From assembly GCF_007746795.1 (NCBI RefSeq), contig NZ_CP036343.1, positions 1,678,531-1,742,530 of the forward strand: a DNA stretch of 64,000 nt, read 5' to 3'. The translations under genes were made by a program, and so were the position numbers. Within the stretch, counting starts at the first letter, position 1; each line of letters starts with the position of its first letter. Shown here in pieces: positions 17,841-27,066 of this stretch. The stretch is from Gimesia algae (GTDB lineage: Bacteria > Planctomycetota > Planctomycetia > Planctomycetales > Planctomycetaceae). The notes under the pieces were generated by a model, which searched no databases, had not been told where the DNA came from, and was given only the letters and a program-made list of their open reading frames with translations.

Positions 17841-20069
17841 TCATCCTTTCAGCAGCCAGTCGACAGCCGCTGCTTCTCGATTTGCCGTTTCATTATACAA
17901 AGTCACCTGATTCAGTTGGCCAGCCGCATTGTATGTCGCCTGAATCAGCTCAGGAACCGAACTTGATTTTCCCGCAAGCCAGAGCGATGCTGGCTGACAC
18001 AGAGACAATAATCCTTCCACGTCACCATACTTGATGGCGCCAGGCCACAAACGCAGATCCCGAATATTAGTGATCTCCTTAAAACGGAAGCCCCTCGTAT
18101 CAACAGCCAGTTTCTGAATGATATCGGAAGAGTGCGCACCAGCCGCAGCCGCCAGTACTCCGGAAAAACCAAAACCAGCCAGAGCAATCGATTGAGGCTG
18201 ACTATCGTGATGCTTCGAAAATGCGAGTACATTCAAGATGTCATGAACCTGCTTCGAGAAAACCGGATGATTATAGCCCAAGGTATACCCGGCGAATTCC
18301 CGGGGATTATTTACCACAGGCATTTCCGTTGGGGCCGCCTGCAGCTTGCTGAATTCTCCCTGATATAATACATCGATCCCCGCGACAGCAGTCCCGGAAT
18401 CAACCAGTCGCTGGATCGGCGATTTGAGAGTTCCATCAGCTTTCAACAGTCCGGATTTCCCCTGATTGTCTAACCAGATCACGACTTTCTGATTCCATTG
18501 ATCAGGCAAAAAGAAGAGGGTTGGTGTGACTTCTTCATATCGTTTGTTTTTGATCAATGTATGATACTGTCGATAACCTGATTTGGATTCTTCAGAAAGA
18601 TTCTCTGGTTCCAGGTCTTCTTTATCGGGCAGCGAACGGCCGATCATCACTTCAATCGCGCCGCCGACAACTCGGCGGTACTCCGCCAGGCTCTTTTGAT
18701 CCCGCGGCGTTAATCGTTTAATCTGTTTCGCATTATTCTTCGCCAGCGTATGTAGAATTTTGATTTCCGATTGTTCATCTCCGGGAGGAGCCGGGTATTT
18801 TTTGTTCCAGACAGTTAATTCCTCACGAGACAGCGGCTTGAAATCAGCTTCAACAATCGGAGAAGACAATCCCAGTTGAAAATGCTGATTGAAGAACTCA
18901 TACATCATCGCCCGACTGACATAATTATAATTATGAGGGAACGGAAAGTATTTCCCGATCACATTTTCTGGCACACCCAGCATTTTAAAATGCTGTTTCA
19001 GTTCCGGCAGACCTTTGCTTTCAATTTCTTTCGTCCAGTCATCAGCCGCCGTCACGCCCAGCGGACGCGGTGCCAGCAAAGCTGCAAATTCAATATTGCC
19101 CGTTCCGACGCGCAGATAGGTCGCATTTTCACAGGTACAGCCCCCCTGCATCGCAGTAGAAACCATCACTGCTGGAAACGCAGCGGTAATCCGCTGATCG
19201 ATGGCAGCCAGGATAAATGTTTGTGTCCCGCCGCCACTGGCCCCCGTAATCCCGATCCGTTTCTGATCGACTTCCGGCAGAGAGCAAACCCAGTCCAGCG
19301 CACGAATCGAGTTCAAAGTCTGCAAACCCAGCGCGCTGATCAGCCGCAATTCTGATTGCGCGCTGAACAGCCCCCAGTTCTTTTCACTCGACATTTCGGG
19401 CCGCTGTTTCGCAAAGCGGTGGATCAGATCATAACTCAAACAGAAACCGTCGGCGTATCCGAGCATATCATAATGAAAGACCATACACCCCATGCGCGCC
19501 AGTTCGACACAGCGCGCCTGTAATGGATAGCGTCCGCCGACTTCATATTTTTCTGCGCCCGCTTTAATATTAGCCTGAACCTTCTGCGCCCCACTGTCAT
19601 AGAAACGGCCTTCTGCAAAATGTCCATGCGGCGAGAGTACCATCGGAAATGGTCCTGATTTGCCTTTCGGACGATACAGGTTACCGGTCACATACAGTCC
19701 CGGAGAACTTTGAAAAAATACTTTCTCAACGGTGTACTCATCCCGATCTACTTTTCCATGGAGAGTTGCGTTGATTTTTGTATTCTCTGGTTCAGGCCAG
19801 ACTCCGGCGGCGACTTTAATCTGCCGCCTGACATATTCAGCTCGCTTTTCCCAGGCTTCCGGCGACTCCGCAGGCGTAAACGGGAAGTAACCATTCAGGT
19901 CCTTCAATGCTTCCAGCCGACTGTCTTTAAATGCCGGGTCTTCGTCCGCTGCGAATACGGATGCCAGTCCCGTGGGAGAACCAATGACTCCTGCGGACAC
20001 CAATGCCAGGCCAATATTCTGCAAAGCAGTTCTGCGGTCCATGGAAATCTGGTCGTCATTCTGAATCAT
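17841..20069 (-). CDS. Exported alpha/beta hydrolase, acetyl-xylan-esterase-like
   Basis: 742 residues. A Tat-like signal (MDRRTALQNIGLALVSAG, starting at residue 10) suggests folded export. The hydrolase domain shows GITGASGGGTQTF with the nucleophile Ser in GxSGG form, an oxyanion-type LSPHGHFAEGR segment, GCTCENATYLRVGTGNIEF, APRPLGVTAADDWT with a likely acidic residue, and FPHNYN with a likely catalytic His. This pattern fits carbohydrate esterase/peptidase S9-like hydrolases of planctomycetes. The C-terminal 250 residues form a second, degenerate hydrolase-like domain. The start at 20069 has a GGGG site upstream. Last gene of a likely three-gene unit with 20230-21090 and 21087-22139. Confidence 0.75.
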   Translation of the reverse strand: MIQNDDQISMDRRTALQNIGLALVSAGVIGSPTGLASVFAADEDPAFKDSRLEALKDLNGYFPFTPAESPEAWEKRAEYVRRQIKVAAGVWPEPENTKINATLHGKVDRDEYTVEKVFFQSSPGLYVTGNLYRPKGKSGPFPMVLSPHGHFAEGRFYDSGAQKVQANIKAGAEKYEVGGRYPLQARCVELARMGCMVFHYDMLGYADGFCLSYDLIHRFAKQRPEMSSEKNWGLFSAQSELRLISALGLQTLNSIRALDWVCSLPEVDQKRIGITGASGGGTQTFILAAIDQRITAAFPAVMVSTAMQGGCTCENATYLRVGTGNIEFAALLAPRPLGVTAADDWTKEIESKGLPELKQHFKMLGVPENVIGKYFPFPHNYNYVSRAMMYEFFNQHFQLGLSSPIVEADFKPLSREELTVWNKKYPAPPGDEQSEIKILHTLAKNNAKQIKRLTPRDQKSLAEYRRVVGGAIEVMIGRSLPDKEDLEPENLSEESKSGYRQYHTLIKNKRYEEVTPTLFFLPDQWNQKVVIWLDNQGKSGLLKADGTLKSPIQRLVDSGTAVAGIDVLYQGEFSKLQAAPTEMPVVNNPREFAGYTLGYNHPVFSKQVHDILNVLAFSKHHDSQPQSIALAGFGFSGVLAAAAGAHSSDIIQKLAVDTRGFRFKEITNIRDLRLWPGAIKYGDVEGLLSLCQPASLWLAGKSSSVPELIQATYNAAGQLNQVTLYNETANREAAAVDWLLKG

Positions 20070-20229
20070 CGTAGCCCCGCTTTCTTCATTGATGCGATCT
20101 GAGAGGTAATTCCAGCTGGAATCGAGATTGAATTTCGTCTATTCAGTCTAACCGGAACCACTTGATTGTTGCCAGTCCGAGAGTGCCTTTTACGGGAGTG
20201 TCGTACCCGATTCACAGGCTTCGCAGGAG

Positions 20230-21090
20230 TCAGGCCCGTTTTCTGATCAGGTACACAGCAATTAGAATACACAGCAAAGCGATGCCCGATACCAGGCTCC
20301 AGATCAGAGGAATGGAATGAGGCTGTGGAGCCGCCTGATAGGTGGGAACGTGGTGGCGCTCCCCCATCGCCAGCGAGTCGGGATGATTGGGAAATGCTTC
20401 CGCAGTGATCGACAGATCTTTCCACAAAACCTGGACGGGAGTTTCCAGATCGCTCTGCTGTGCTCCCAGCCGCAGCAGATCGACATCGGCTGTTCCCAGC
20501 TCAACTTCACGTAGTTCGCGAAACTCGTCTCCCGCTCCATCAGAAACCAGGAATTTCAGCTGACTCCCGGTTCTGATCAGCTTCAGTTTTCCTGAGTTCT
20601 GCTTCGCGTCAACCAGTTTGACATCAAAATTGCGTTTTCCTTCAACTGTTGTCGAAAGAGTGGTACTGAATACGTGCTTCTTCCCCGGGCGTAATAATCG
20701 ACCAATCATCGCAGCCGATTCTTTTTCATCATGCATCCTTAAATAGACGCTCGGCCCCATTCCATAACCTGACTCGGGATTTTTCCAGCCAGGCACCTCA
20801 TAAGAAGCAGTGATTTCAAAATCACCACTTAACTGAAATCGAGGGCTGATTCCTACTGAAGAGATTTTATGCCCCGCCGGCAGTCTCAAGAAAAGACCAT
20901 CCCTGCGCGGCTCTATCAATTTGACGATTCCTCTTCCCAGTGGCACGAGTTGCCCGTTATCAAACTGTTCTCCGAGGAAATCGAATTTCAACTCGCGTTT
21001 TTCCTGCTCGGCCTGGAGTGCTCCCGTACTCAACTGTACCAGACAGATCACGCACAAAAAAATCACTGCAGAATGAAATTGTGACTTCAC
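20230..21090 (-). CDS. Membrane-anchored beta-sandwich protein (DUF1583-like)
   Basis: 286 residues with a signal peptide (FLCVICLVQLSTGALQA), a beta-rich middle resembling lectin/LamG-like or DUF1583 domains (FQLSGDFEITASYEVPGW, VYLRMHDEKESAAMIGR), and one C-terminal transmembrane helix ending in RKRA. The GTG start overlaps the stop of the DUF1559 gene by four bases (GTGA), so the two are translationally coupled. The likely role is a surface or periplasmic binding domain. The family name is my recollection of the pattern. Confidence 0.6.
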   Translation of the reverse strand: MKSQFHSAVIFLCVICLVQLSTGALQAEQEKRELKFDFLGEQFDNGQLVPLGRGIVKLIEPRRDGLFLRLPAGHKISSVGISPRFQLSGDFEITASYEVPGWKNPESGYGMGPSVYLRMHDEKESAAMIGRLLRPGKKHVFSTTLSTTVEGKRNFDVKLVDAKQNSGKLKLIRTGSQLKFLVSDGAGDEFRELREVELGTADVDLLRLGAQQSDLETPVQVLWKDLSITAEAFPNHPDSLAMGERHHVPTYQAAPQPHSIPLIWSLVSGIALLCILIAVYLIRKRA

Positions 21091-22139
21091 AGACCTGCCC
21101 CCGTTACGGTTTCTCCACCAGAGATGGTTCCCATTGCCTGCCAGATCTCTGTATTGATATTTTCATTCACAAATCGGACAACGCCATCTCCCATCAACAC
21201 ATTCACCCCCTGACCATGCCAGCTGGAGGGATTCAAAATGACCCCATCCCAGGTAAGTCCATTTTTACAATTCGTCCGATTCGGAGTTCGCACATGGTTA
21301 TAACGGGTCCAGTTCATATTCCCTGCCAGCCAGGTCTGCCCCGATTCGACATCATACTGGTAGGCCCCTGCTGACTGGGGTATTAATCCTCCACAGGCAT
21401 CAGAAAACTGACTTTCTGTCCAGACTCCCTGCAGGTTATATAAATCTGACAGGGGATCAATCACTGTGTCATCCCAACTGCCTTTGACATGCTCACTGAA
21501 CATAGCTGTCTGAGAGAGTCCGTCTTTAACATCCCGCATGCGAACGCTGCTGTTCTGCCCAAACATCCCGTTCCCTGCTCTACCCGACCAGGAACTCCCG
21601 TTACATGACCGATAGTTATTGGGCCCCCAACGACTTTTCAGGCGGTCCAGGTCACTGGGACAGATAAAAACAGGTAGCCTGGCTTGTGCAGCCGCCCCGT
21701 TGATCACTTCATTAAATCGCAGTTCCAGTTCTTCCTGATCACCATCTGCTGCATTCACAAAGGGATAAAAGGGAGCGACATTGAAATTCAACTGATTATA
21801 AACCACTGCCTGATCCAGGTAAGGCAGTAACATCGCATGTGCAGAATAGCGACGATCTGCCAGGGTCCCCAGAGAGGAGATCGGCCCATCATGATCAGCG
21901 CCCACTCCAAATGGCAGTACGTCGTGGGATGCGTGGTAAGACTGTAAGGCAATCCCGATCTGATGCAGATTATTGGCACACTGCATTTTGCGGGCGGATT
22001 CGCGGACTGCCTGCACCGCGGGTAAGAGCAATGCAATCAATAGACCAATAATCGTGATCGCTACCAAAAGCTCTATCAAGGTGAACCCAGGTCGGATCAG
22101 CTTTACTGCTCTGCTGCCTTTATATTCAATGGCCTTCAT
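21087..22139 (-). CDS. DUF1559 pseudopilin-like protein
   Basis: 350 residues typical of the DUF1559 family, which is greatly expanded in planctomycetes. It has a type IV prepilin-like leader (GFTLIELLVAITIIGLLIALLLPAVQAVRESARKMQCANN), with cleavage expected after Gly and a Glu at mature position 5. The large C-terminal domain ends in the family signature LMGDGVVRFVNENINTEIWQAMGT. Processing by the prepilin peptidase at 1415-2479 is plausible. AGAGGG precedes the ATG by six bases. First gene of the unit continuing into 20230-21090. Confidence 0.9.
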   Translation of the reverse strand: MKAIEYKGSRAVKLIRPGFTLIELLVAITIIGLLIALLLPAVQAVRESARKMQCANNLHQIGIALQSYHASHDVLPFGVGADHDGPISSLGTLADRRYSAHAMLLPYLDQAVVYNQLNFNVAPFYPFVNAADGDQEELELRFNEVINGAAAQARLPVFICPSDLDRLKSRWGPNNYRSCNGSSWSGRAGNGMFGQNSSVRMRDVKDGLSQTAMFSEHVKGSWDDTVIDPLSDLYNLQGVWTESQFSDACGGLIPQSAGAYQYDVESGQTWLAGNMNWTRYNHVRTPNRTNCKNGLTWDGVILNPSSWHGQGVNVLMGDGVVRFVNENINTEIWQAMGTISGGETVTGAGL

Positions 22140-22286
22140 CTATAACCCTCTAATCTAGCCTCTTTTAGACAACTTCTGGACCACCACCGCAATTTTTACA
22201 TTTAATTCTTTCAAATTTCTCAGTTTTCTGAGTTAAGAAATGAACCTCACTATACAACTAACTACTGAAGTCTAACTTGAGCAGGC

Positions 22287-22329
22287 TTTCACAGATAAAC
22301 GCGCATTTTTCACAGATAAACACGCATTT
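22287..22329. repeat. 21-bp tandem direct repeat
   Basis: Two copies of TTTCACAGATAAACGCGCATT, differing at one base (CGCG versus CACG), in exact tandem with a 21-bp period. The period equals two helical turns, so both copies face the same side of the DNA, as expected for paired protein sites. It is about 150 bp upstream of the DUF1559 start and 480 bp from the lexA start. Confidence 0.8.
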
Positions 22330-22703
22330 AATGGTCAGATTCACTTTTTTTTGATAATTGAAACTTTAGACATCTTTTCAATAGAGGAAACCTACCTACA
22401 GTAATGCCGTATCTCCCTATGAACATTCAAACAAATATTCAGAAAAACATCGTGTTCAGGATTACTAAAGTTTTATAATCGCAACTCCAGTTAATTTATA
22501 ATCTTACGATTCGTTTCCACGTCTAATTTTGTTTAACTAAATATTTTAGACTGCATAATTCAAGTATGTTTTCAATCGTCCTCCTTGCCGTGTAGACGAT
22601 AGTATACTAGAATAGAAGCTATATGAAAAATCAGGATTCAATGTGAGTATCACATGAAGACACCCTCAATTCTTCTTTTCTTGATTTTTCGTACTACTTA
22701 AGA

Positions 22704-22738
22704 GATCCCAAAGCGGTTCTGTTTTGGGATCAGGCATT
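22704..22738 (+). terminator. Terminator-like hairpin in the lexA leader
   Basis: GATCCCAAA (22704-22712) pairs with TTTGGGATC (22723-22731) and is followed by AGGCATTTTTTT. No plus-strand gene precedes it, so it is either an attenuator of lexA or the end of an unrecognised short RNA. Confidence 0.65.
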
Positions 22739-22808
22739 TTTTTGTTCCTGATTGTTTCAGGAATCTATGATCAGTTCACTCTATATTGAAGAAATGGGGT
22801 ACTTTGTT

Positions 22809-23411
22809 ATGGCAGGCACCAAAGCAAACCTTACACAACGACAGCAGGAAATTTATGATTTCCTGAAAGACAAGATCATTAACCGTGGTTATGGCCCGAC
22901 CGTCCGTGAAATCGGTGCCAATTTTGGCATTCGCTCCCCCAATGGCGTGATGTGCCACCTGAAAGCCCTCGAAAAGAAAGGGCTCATTACTCGCGAATCT
23001 CACATGTCACGTGCGATTCAGTTGTGCGATCACTCACAGAAACGGACACGACTTCCACTGGCTGGACAAATCGCCGCAGGAAGCCCTGTTCTGGCTGTCC
23101 AGGATGATGAGCATATTGACTTCGGCTCCCTGTTTGATCCCGATGATCAGTTCTGCCTCAAAGTCAAAGGCGTTTCCATGATCGAAGATCAGATCGCTGA
23201 TGGAGATTATGTCATCGTCCACAAGCAGAACACCTGCAAAGAAGGTGATATTGTTGTCGCGCTGGTCGATGGTCAGGAAGCAACCTTAAAACGTTACTAT
23301 TCCGAAGGCGATCGCATTCGCCTTGAGCCCGCTAACTCCAGCATGCAGCCAATTTACTCCAAGAATGTTGACATCCTCGGAGTTGTGACAGGAGTCATTC
23401 GAAAATATTAA
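22809..23411 (+). CDS. lexA: SOS repressor LexA
   Basis: Repressor and autoprotease (S24) that controls DNA-damage genes. N-terminal winged helix: LTQRQQEIYDFLKDKI and TVREIGANFGIRSPNGVMCHLKALEKKG. With the start at 22809 the protein has 200 residues, the self-cleavage site is Ala90-Gly91 in QIAAGSP, the nucleophile is Ser123 in KGVSMIED, and the general base is Lys161 in ATLKRYY. The open frame begins at 22752 and also has Met codons at 22767 and 22794. I chose 22809 because conserved LexA sequence starts there. A strong terminator follows. Confidence 0.95.
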   Translation: MAGTKANLTQRQQEIYDFLKDKIINRGYGPTVREIGANFGIRSPNGVMCHLKALEKKGLITRESHMSRAIQLCDHSQKRTRLPLAGQIAAGSPVLAVQDDEHIDFGSLFDPDDQFCLKVKGVSMIEDQIADGDYVIVHKQNTCKEGDIVVALVDGQEATLKRYYSEGDRIRLEPANSSMQPIYSKNVDILGVVTGVIRKY

Positions 23412-23495
23412 AAGGATCTGTCTCGCTGAATCATCTGTAGCAACACTGTAACAGATAAAAGCAGACGGTATGTTTTTCGAAGCTAATTCAAATCA

Positions 23496-23528
23496 ATGCT
23501 CTGGCAGAAAATGCCAGAGCATTTTTTT
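23496..23528 (+). terminator. Terminator of lexA
   Basis: Perfect 11-bp stem ATGCTCTGGCA / TGCCAGAGCAT with loop GAAAA, followed by seven T residues. It lies about 85 bases after the stop and also separates lexA from the convergent response regulator gene. Confidence 0.92.
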
Positions 23529-23560
23529 ATATGCATGGAAAACGTGGTGGACAGACGGGC

Positions 23561-24958
23561 TTAACCAGCGGCCCGAGTCTGATACTGATTCAGTTTGTTG
23601 TACAGCGTTTTCAATGCGATACCCAGTTCAGCCGCACATTTGGGTTTATCACCATCGTGCGTATCGAGAACATGGTAAATCACTTCCATTTCGATATCCC
23701 GCAATGTTTTCCCCTCCATGCCCTCGGTCCAGTTGACGGCAGTCGAACCAGAAGACATCGGAATCGAAGAATGCCGGGTCAGATTGGATGGCAAATCGCC
23801 GACCTGAATCTGGACGCCATCCCATAAAATCACTGCATGTTCCAGAGCATTGGCCAGCTCCCGAACATTGCCTTTCCAGTCATACTCCTGCAGGATCTCA
23901 ATCGTATCTGGTGAGAGAATATCCAGGGGAATGGAATCCTTTTTCAAATGCCGTTTCAACAGCACACGAGAAATTTCCGGAATATCGCCTTTTCGTTCCC
24001 GCAATGCTGGAAGATTGATCTCAAACGTATTCACGCGGAAATAAAGATCTTCGCGGAATGTGCCTTCCGTAACCATTTCTTTCAAATCACGGTTGGTCGC
24101 GCAGACAATCCGCACATCAACATGGAATGTTTCACTGTCACCCACGCGACGGACTTCTCCTGATTCCAGGAAACGCAGCAGTTTCACCTGCATGGTTTTG
24201 TCCAGTTCTCCCAGTTCATCCAGGAAGAGTGTACCGCCATTGGCAATCTCGATCAGACCCTTACGTGGTGTATCTGCACCGGTAAAGGCTCCTTTACGAT
24301 GACCAAACAGCTCGCTTTCCACCAGGTTTTCCGGCAGGGCACCACAGTTAACAGGGACAAAGGGCATAGAAGCACGCGTACTCAAGTCGTGAACTCTGCG
24401 TGCCACCAGTTCTTTCCCGGTCCCGGTTTCTCCGAGGATCAGCGCCGTCGAATCGGTCGGTGCGATCTTTTCGATCAGTTTTTTCACCCGCATCATCGGG
24501 GGCGTTTCCCCCACAATCTGGCAGGGACCTTCCACACTTTTCAAGCGGGATTCCAGGGCATAATTTTTATTCTGCAGGGATCGTTTATCAGCCACTTTCT
24601 GTAAAACAGTAGCAATATCAATCAGTTTGCATGGTTTCGGCAGGAAATCATAAGCGCCGCGTCGGATCGCCTGAATCGCTTCGTCGATACTGCCATGACC
24701 GGTACTGATAATCACTTCGGTCTCGGGGGAGACCTTATTAATATGATCGACGACATCCCAGCCACTCAAACCAGGCATCCGTAAATCAACAATCGCTGCA
24801 TCAAAGGTAATTTTATCCAATGCGATTAGTGCCGACTGGCCATCTTCACAAATGGTGACATCATGTCCCATACGTGGCAGCTCAATTCGCATGACTTCCC
24901 GAATTGCCGCTTCATCGTCGACAAACAGGACCCGTAATTTATTGACCGAATTACTCAA
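23561..24958 (-). CDS. NtrC-family sigma-54-dependent response regulator
   Basis: 465 residues. Receiver domain (LRVLFVDDEAAIREVM, phospho-acceptor Asp in AAIVDLRMPG, Lys in FLPKP), then an AAA+ domain with Walker A GETGTGKE, the sigma-54 loop GAFTGAD, Walker B TLFLDELGEL and an R-finger region, and a C-terminal Fis-type helix-turn-helix (PKCAAELGIALKTLYNKL). The frame is open to 25006, but TTG at 24958 has a perfect AAGGAG six bases upstream, so I chose that start. The cognate kinase gene lies just upstream in the same orientation. The target genes are unknown. Confidence 0.93.
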   Translation of the reverse strand: MSNSVNKLRVLFVDDEAAIREVMRIELPRMGHDVTICEDGQSALIALDKITFDAAIVDLRMPGLSGWDVVDHINKVSPETEVIISTGHGSIDEAIQAIRRGAYDFLPKPCKLIDIATVLQKVADKRSLQNKNYALESRLKSVEGPCQIVGETPPMMRVKKLIEKIAPTDSTALILGETGTGKELVARRVHDLSTRASMPFVPVNCGALPENLVESELFGHRKGAFTGADTPRKGLIEIANGGTLFLDELGELDKTMQVKLLRFLESGEVRRVGDSETFHVDVRIVCATNRDLKEMVTEGTFREDLYFRVNTFEINLPALRERKGDIPEISRVLLKRHLKKDSIPLDILSPDTIEILQEYDWKGNVRELANALEHAVILWDGVQIQVGDLPSNLTRHSSIPMSSGSTAVNWTEGMEGKTLRDIEMEVIYHVLDTHDGDKPKCAAELGIALKTLYNKLNQYQTRAAG

Positions 24959-25348
24959 GTTGTGCTCCTTCTTCCTGCTCTGACATCCTGTCAAAGAGAA
25001 AGCCATTTAACAAATTTCATAACCGAATGGTATTCAGGAAGGATTATGGGAAAGGCTCTGGAGAAAGCCAGTTCGCAGTGAACTGACTCATCCTGTTCTC
25101 CAGTTTCGATACTCAAAGTTGCAGCCCCGGAACCGGGACTCCATACAGGACCTTTCTCTGCACGAACTGTGTCAAATCAGGAAGGGAAATACTGAGACTT
25201 GCCTGCAGTACAGAGAACATCCATTTTCTCCTGTATCGTTAACTTTATGTGAATCATTTGTGGGGAGAGACGTGTGATATCAGATTTTGAAAATCGTGGC
25301 AATCGGAGAATCGCAGAAACTCCATCAGAAAAAAATACCACTAAAGTA
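24959..25348 (-). other. Spacer between kinase and regulator genes
   Basis: 390 bases between the kinase stop and the regulator start. On the minus strand there are two tiny frames of exactly 15 codons each, 25224-25177 (AGGAG three bases upstream) and 25091-25044 (GGAG six bases upstream). A CAGTTC-N5-GAACTG palindrome (25069-25085) lies inside the second. They might be leader peptides or chance. No recognised RNA or promoter. Confidence 0.3.
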
Positions 25349-26911
25349 TTAAGCAGCAACACTTTGCAGCTTAGTCTTTTTCGGCAGTTCAACAAAAATG
25401 GTACTGCCCAGCCCGGGCCCGGGACTTTCCACTTCGATCTCACCACCATGATCTTTTACAATCCGATGTGTGATGGACATGCCCAGCCCCGTCCCTGTTC
25501 CATCTGCCCTCTGAGTGAAGAAGGGGTCAAACAGACTCTCTTTCACTTCCTGGGTCATCCCTCGACCATCATCCCGAAAAATCAGGGTGACCGAATCAAC
25601 ATGCTCATGGACTTCGATCTCCAGATTTCCCCCGACTTCCATAGATTCCAGGGCATTCGTCATAATATTAAGAACCACCTGCTTGATTTCAGCAGGGTTA
25701 AATTCAGCTCTACAGGGATTGCGGACAGAAAAATGAATGTTCCTGCCTTTCAGTCGCTTGATCAGGTTGACCATGGAGCAGACTTCATCAATGACTCCTA
25801 CAAGATCATTCTGACTGCGAACGGAATTCTGGCCACGGGAAAAATCAAGCAGTTTCGAGGTAATCTCGCGACAGCGCATCGATTCTCGCTGAATCAGACT
25901 CAGATACTGCTCGACAACTTCAAAGTCCGCATCTTCACAATGGGGTTTTAAGTCGACGATCCGTCCCTGTAATGATTCCGATGCCATCGAAATCGCAGAC
26001 AAGGGATTGTTGATTTCGTGCGCCACGCCTGCTGCCAGCACACCGATACCCGCCAGGCGCTCTGAACGTACCAGCTGTTTACTCCGCTCGTCCACCTTAT
26101 GATTCAATTCGTCTCGTTTCTCTTTGAACCGCATCGTCATCTTGTTGAATGCTTCCGCCAGTTCCGCCATCTCATCGTCAGATTTAATTTCAAAATGGTG
26201 GTCATAATGTCCCTGGGCCACGATGCGTGCCCCTTCATGCAATGCCTGAATCGGTGCAAGGACGGTACGGTAGCCGTACCAGATCAGACAGCCAAATGCG
26301 ATAAAAACCACCACGCAGGTCACTGATACCAGATTAAAGCGGGAACGATAAACGGAAGTCGCACGTGCCAGCACCGCTTTCGTACCAGAGGGGACATCGC
26401 GTACTTCCAGAATCATTGTTTCCAGATGGGCCACTTCCAGAATCATTTGCTCGGCCATCTCATGACGCTTCTGGGGATTTTCCAGTTGAACCTTCATCAG
26501 TTCCAGTTGATTCAGGATAGACATGCACGCACTGTGTTCGCTCAATTGTGATTCGACGAATCCTTTCCAGTTTTTGATTGCTGGATCCGCGGGCAAGCGA
26601 TCCACCTTCTGCAGAAAGCCCTGGATTTCCATGCGTACTTCCTGCAGTTGATTATCAAACTCCTGCTGAAAATGTGCACTGGCTGCTGGTTTGGAGTGAC
26701 GAATTCTCTGCAGGGGTTTATTGAGTGCCACCACAGAGACAACCAGGCGATCACGGTCAGGCAAGTTATCCAGAGAATACTTAAACTCATTAACCGTATT
26801 ATGATAAGACTGTAAACCGGACACTGCGCCATAAGCCATGATGATGAGCATGAAGAAGATAATCCCCAGCCCCAGTCCCAGCTTGCGCCTGATTGTTTGC
26901 GTAAAGAACAC
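25349..26911 (-). CDS. Membrane sensor histidine kinase
   Basis: 520 residues. An N-terminal transmembrane helix is followed by a helical periplasmic sensor of about 150 residues with no recognised ligand domain, a second transmembrane helix, a HAMP domain (LHEGARIVAQGHYDHHFEIKSDDEMAELAEAFNKM), a phospho-acceptor His in AAGVAHEINNPLSAISMASE, and an ATPase domain with N box QVVLNIMTNALESM, G1 DDGRGM and G2 GTGLGMSI. The GTG start follows GGAGGT by four bases. The NtrB-like core and neighbouring NtrC-type regulator make a two-component pair. Confidence 0.92.
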   Translation of the reverse strand: MFFTQTIRRKLGLGLGIIFFMLIIMAYGAVSGLQSYHNTVNEFKYSLDNLPDRDRLVVSVVALNKPLQRIRHSKPAASAHFQQEFDNQLQEVRMEIQGFLQKVDRLPADPAIKNWKGFVESQLSEHSACMSILNQLELMKVQLENPQKRHEMAEQMILEVAHLETMILEVRDVPSGTKAVLARATSVYRSRFNLVSVTCVVVFIAFGCLIWYGYRTVLAPIQALHEGARIVAQGHYDHHFEIKSDDEMAELAEAFNKMTMRFKEKRDELNHKVDERSKQLVRSERLAGIGVLAAGVAHEINNPLSAISMASESLQGRIVDLKPHCEDADFEVVEQYLSLIQRESMRCREITSKLLDFSRGQNSVRSQNDLVGVIDEVCSMVNLIKRLKGRNIHFSVRNPCRAEFNPAEIKQVVLNIMTNALESMEVGGNLEIEVHEHVDSVTLIFRDDGRGMTQEVKESLFDPFFTQRADGTGTGLGMSITHRIVKDHGGEIEVESPGPGLGSTIFVELPKKTKLQSVAA

Positions 26912-27066
26912 ACTGACCTCCGTGTCACAAGTCCTTCAGAGTCACTGAAATAAGGGACGGATCATATCTGAAACCCGTCGGGAATCCAATGTTAAAATTA
27001 CAAAGATCCGAAAGTGAACAAAACCCTGCAATCCTTGCAGATTTCTGAACAGCCGACATAGAAACT

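Larger units (their letters stand above)
22140..22808. promoter_or_regulatory. AT-rich divergent region upstream of lexA
   Basis: This AT-rich region separates the DUF1559 gene and lexA. Contents seen: a 21-bp tandem repeat (22287-22329), a TAGTATACTA palindrome (22600-22609), ATGTGAGTATCACAT as a perfect 6-3-6 palindrome (22641-22655), and a terminator-like hairpin with T-run (22704-22738). LexA autoregulates in most bacteria, so one of the palindromes may be its operator. Which one cannot be told from sequence. Confidence 0.5.

Noticed and set aside
22641-22655. CRP-type binding site
   Set aside because: TGTGA and TCACA are present but the spacer is three bases, not six, and no CRP-type regulator is implicated here. 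Kept only as a palindrome.
25069-25085. LexA or Gram-positive SOS box (CAGTTC-N5-GAACTG)
   Set aside because: The known Gram-positive box has a different orientation (GAAC-N4-GTTC) and the flanking genes are not SOS genes.
25274-25951. 225-codon plus-strand frame opposite the histidine kinase
   Set aside because: Antisense shadow of a well-supported kinase. The translation has no recognisable domain.
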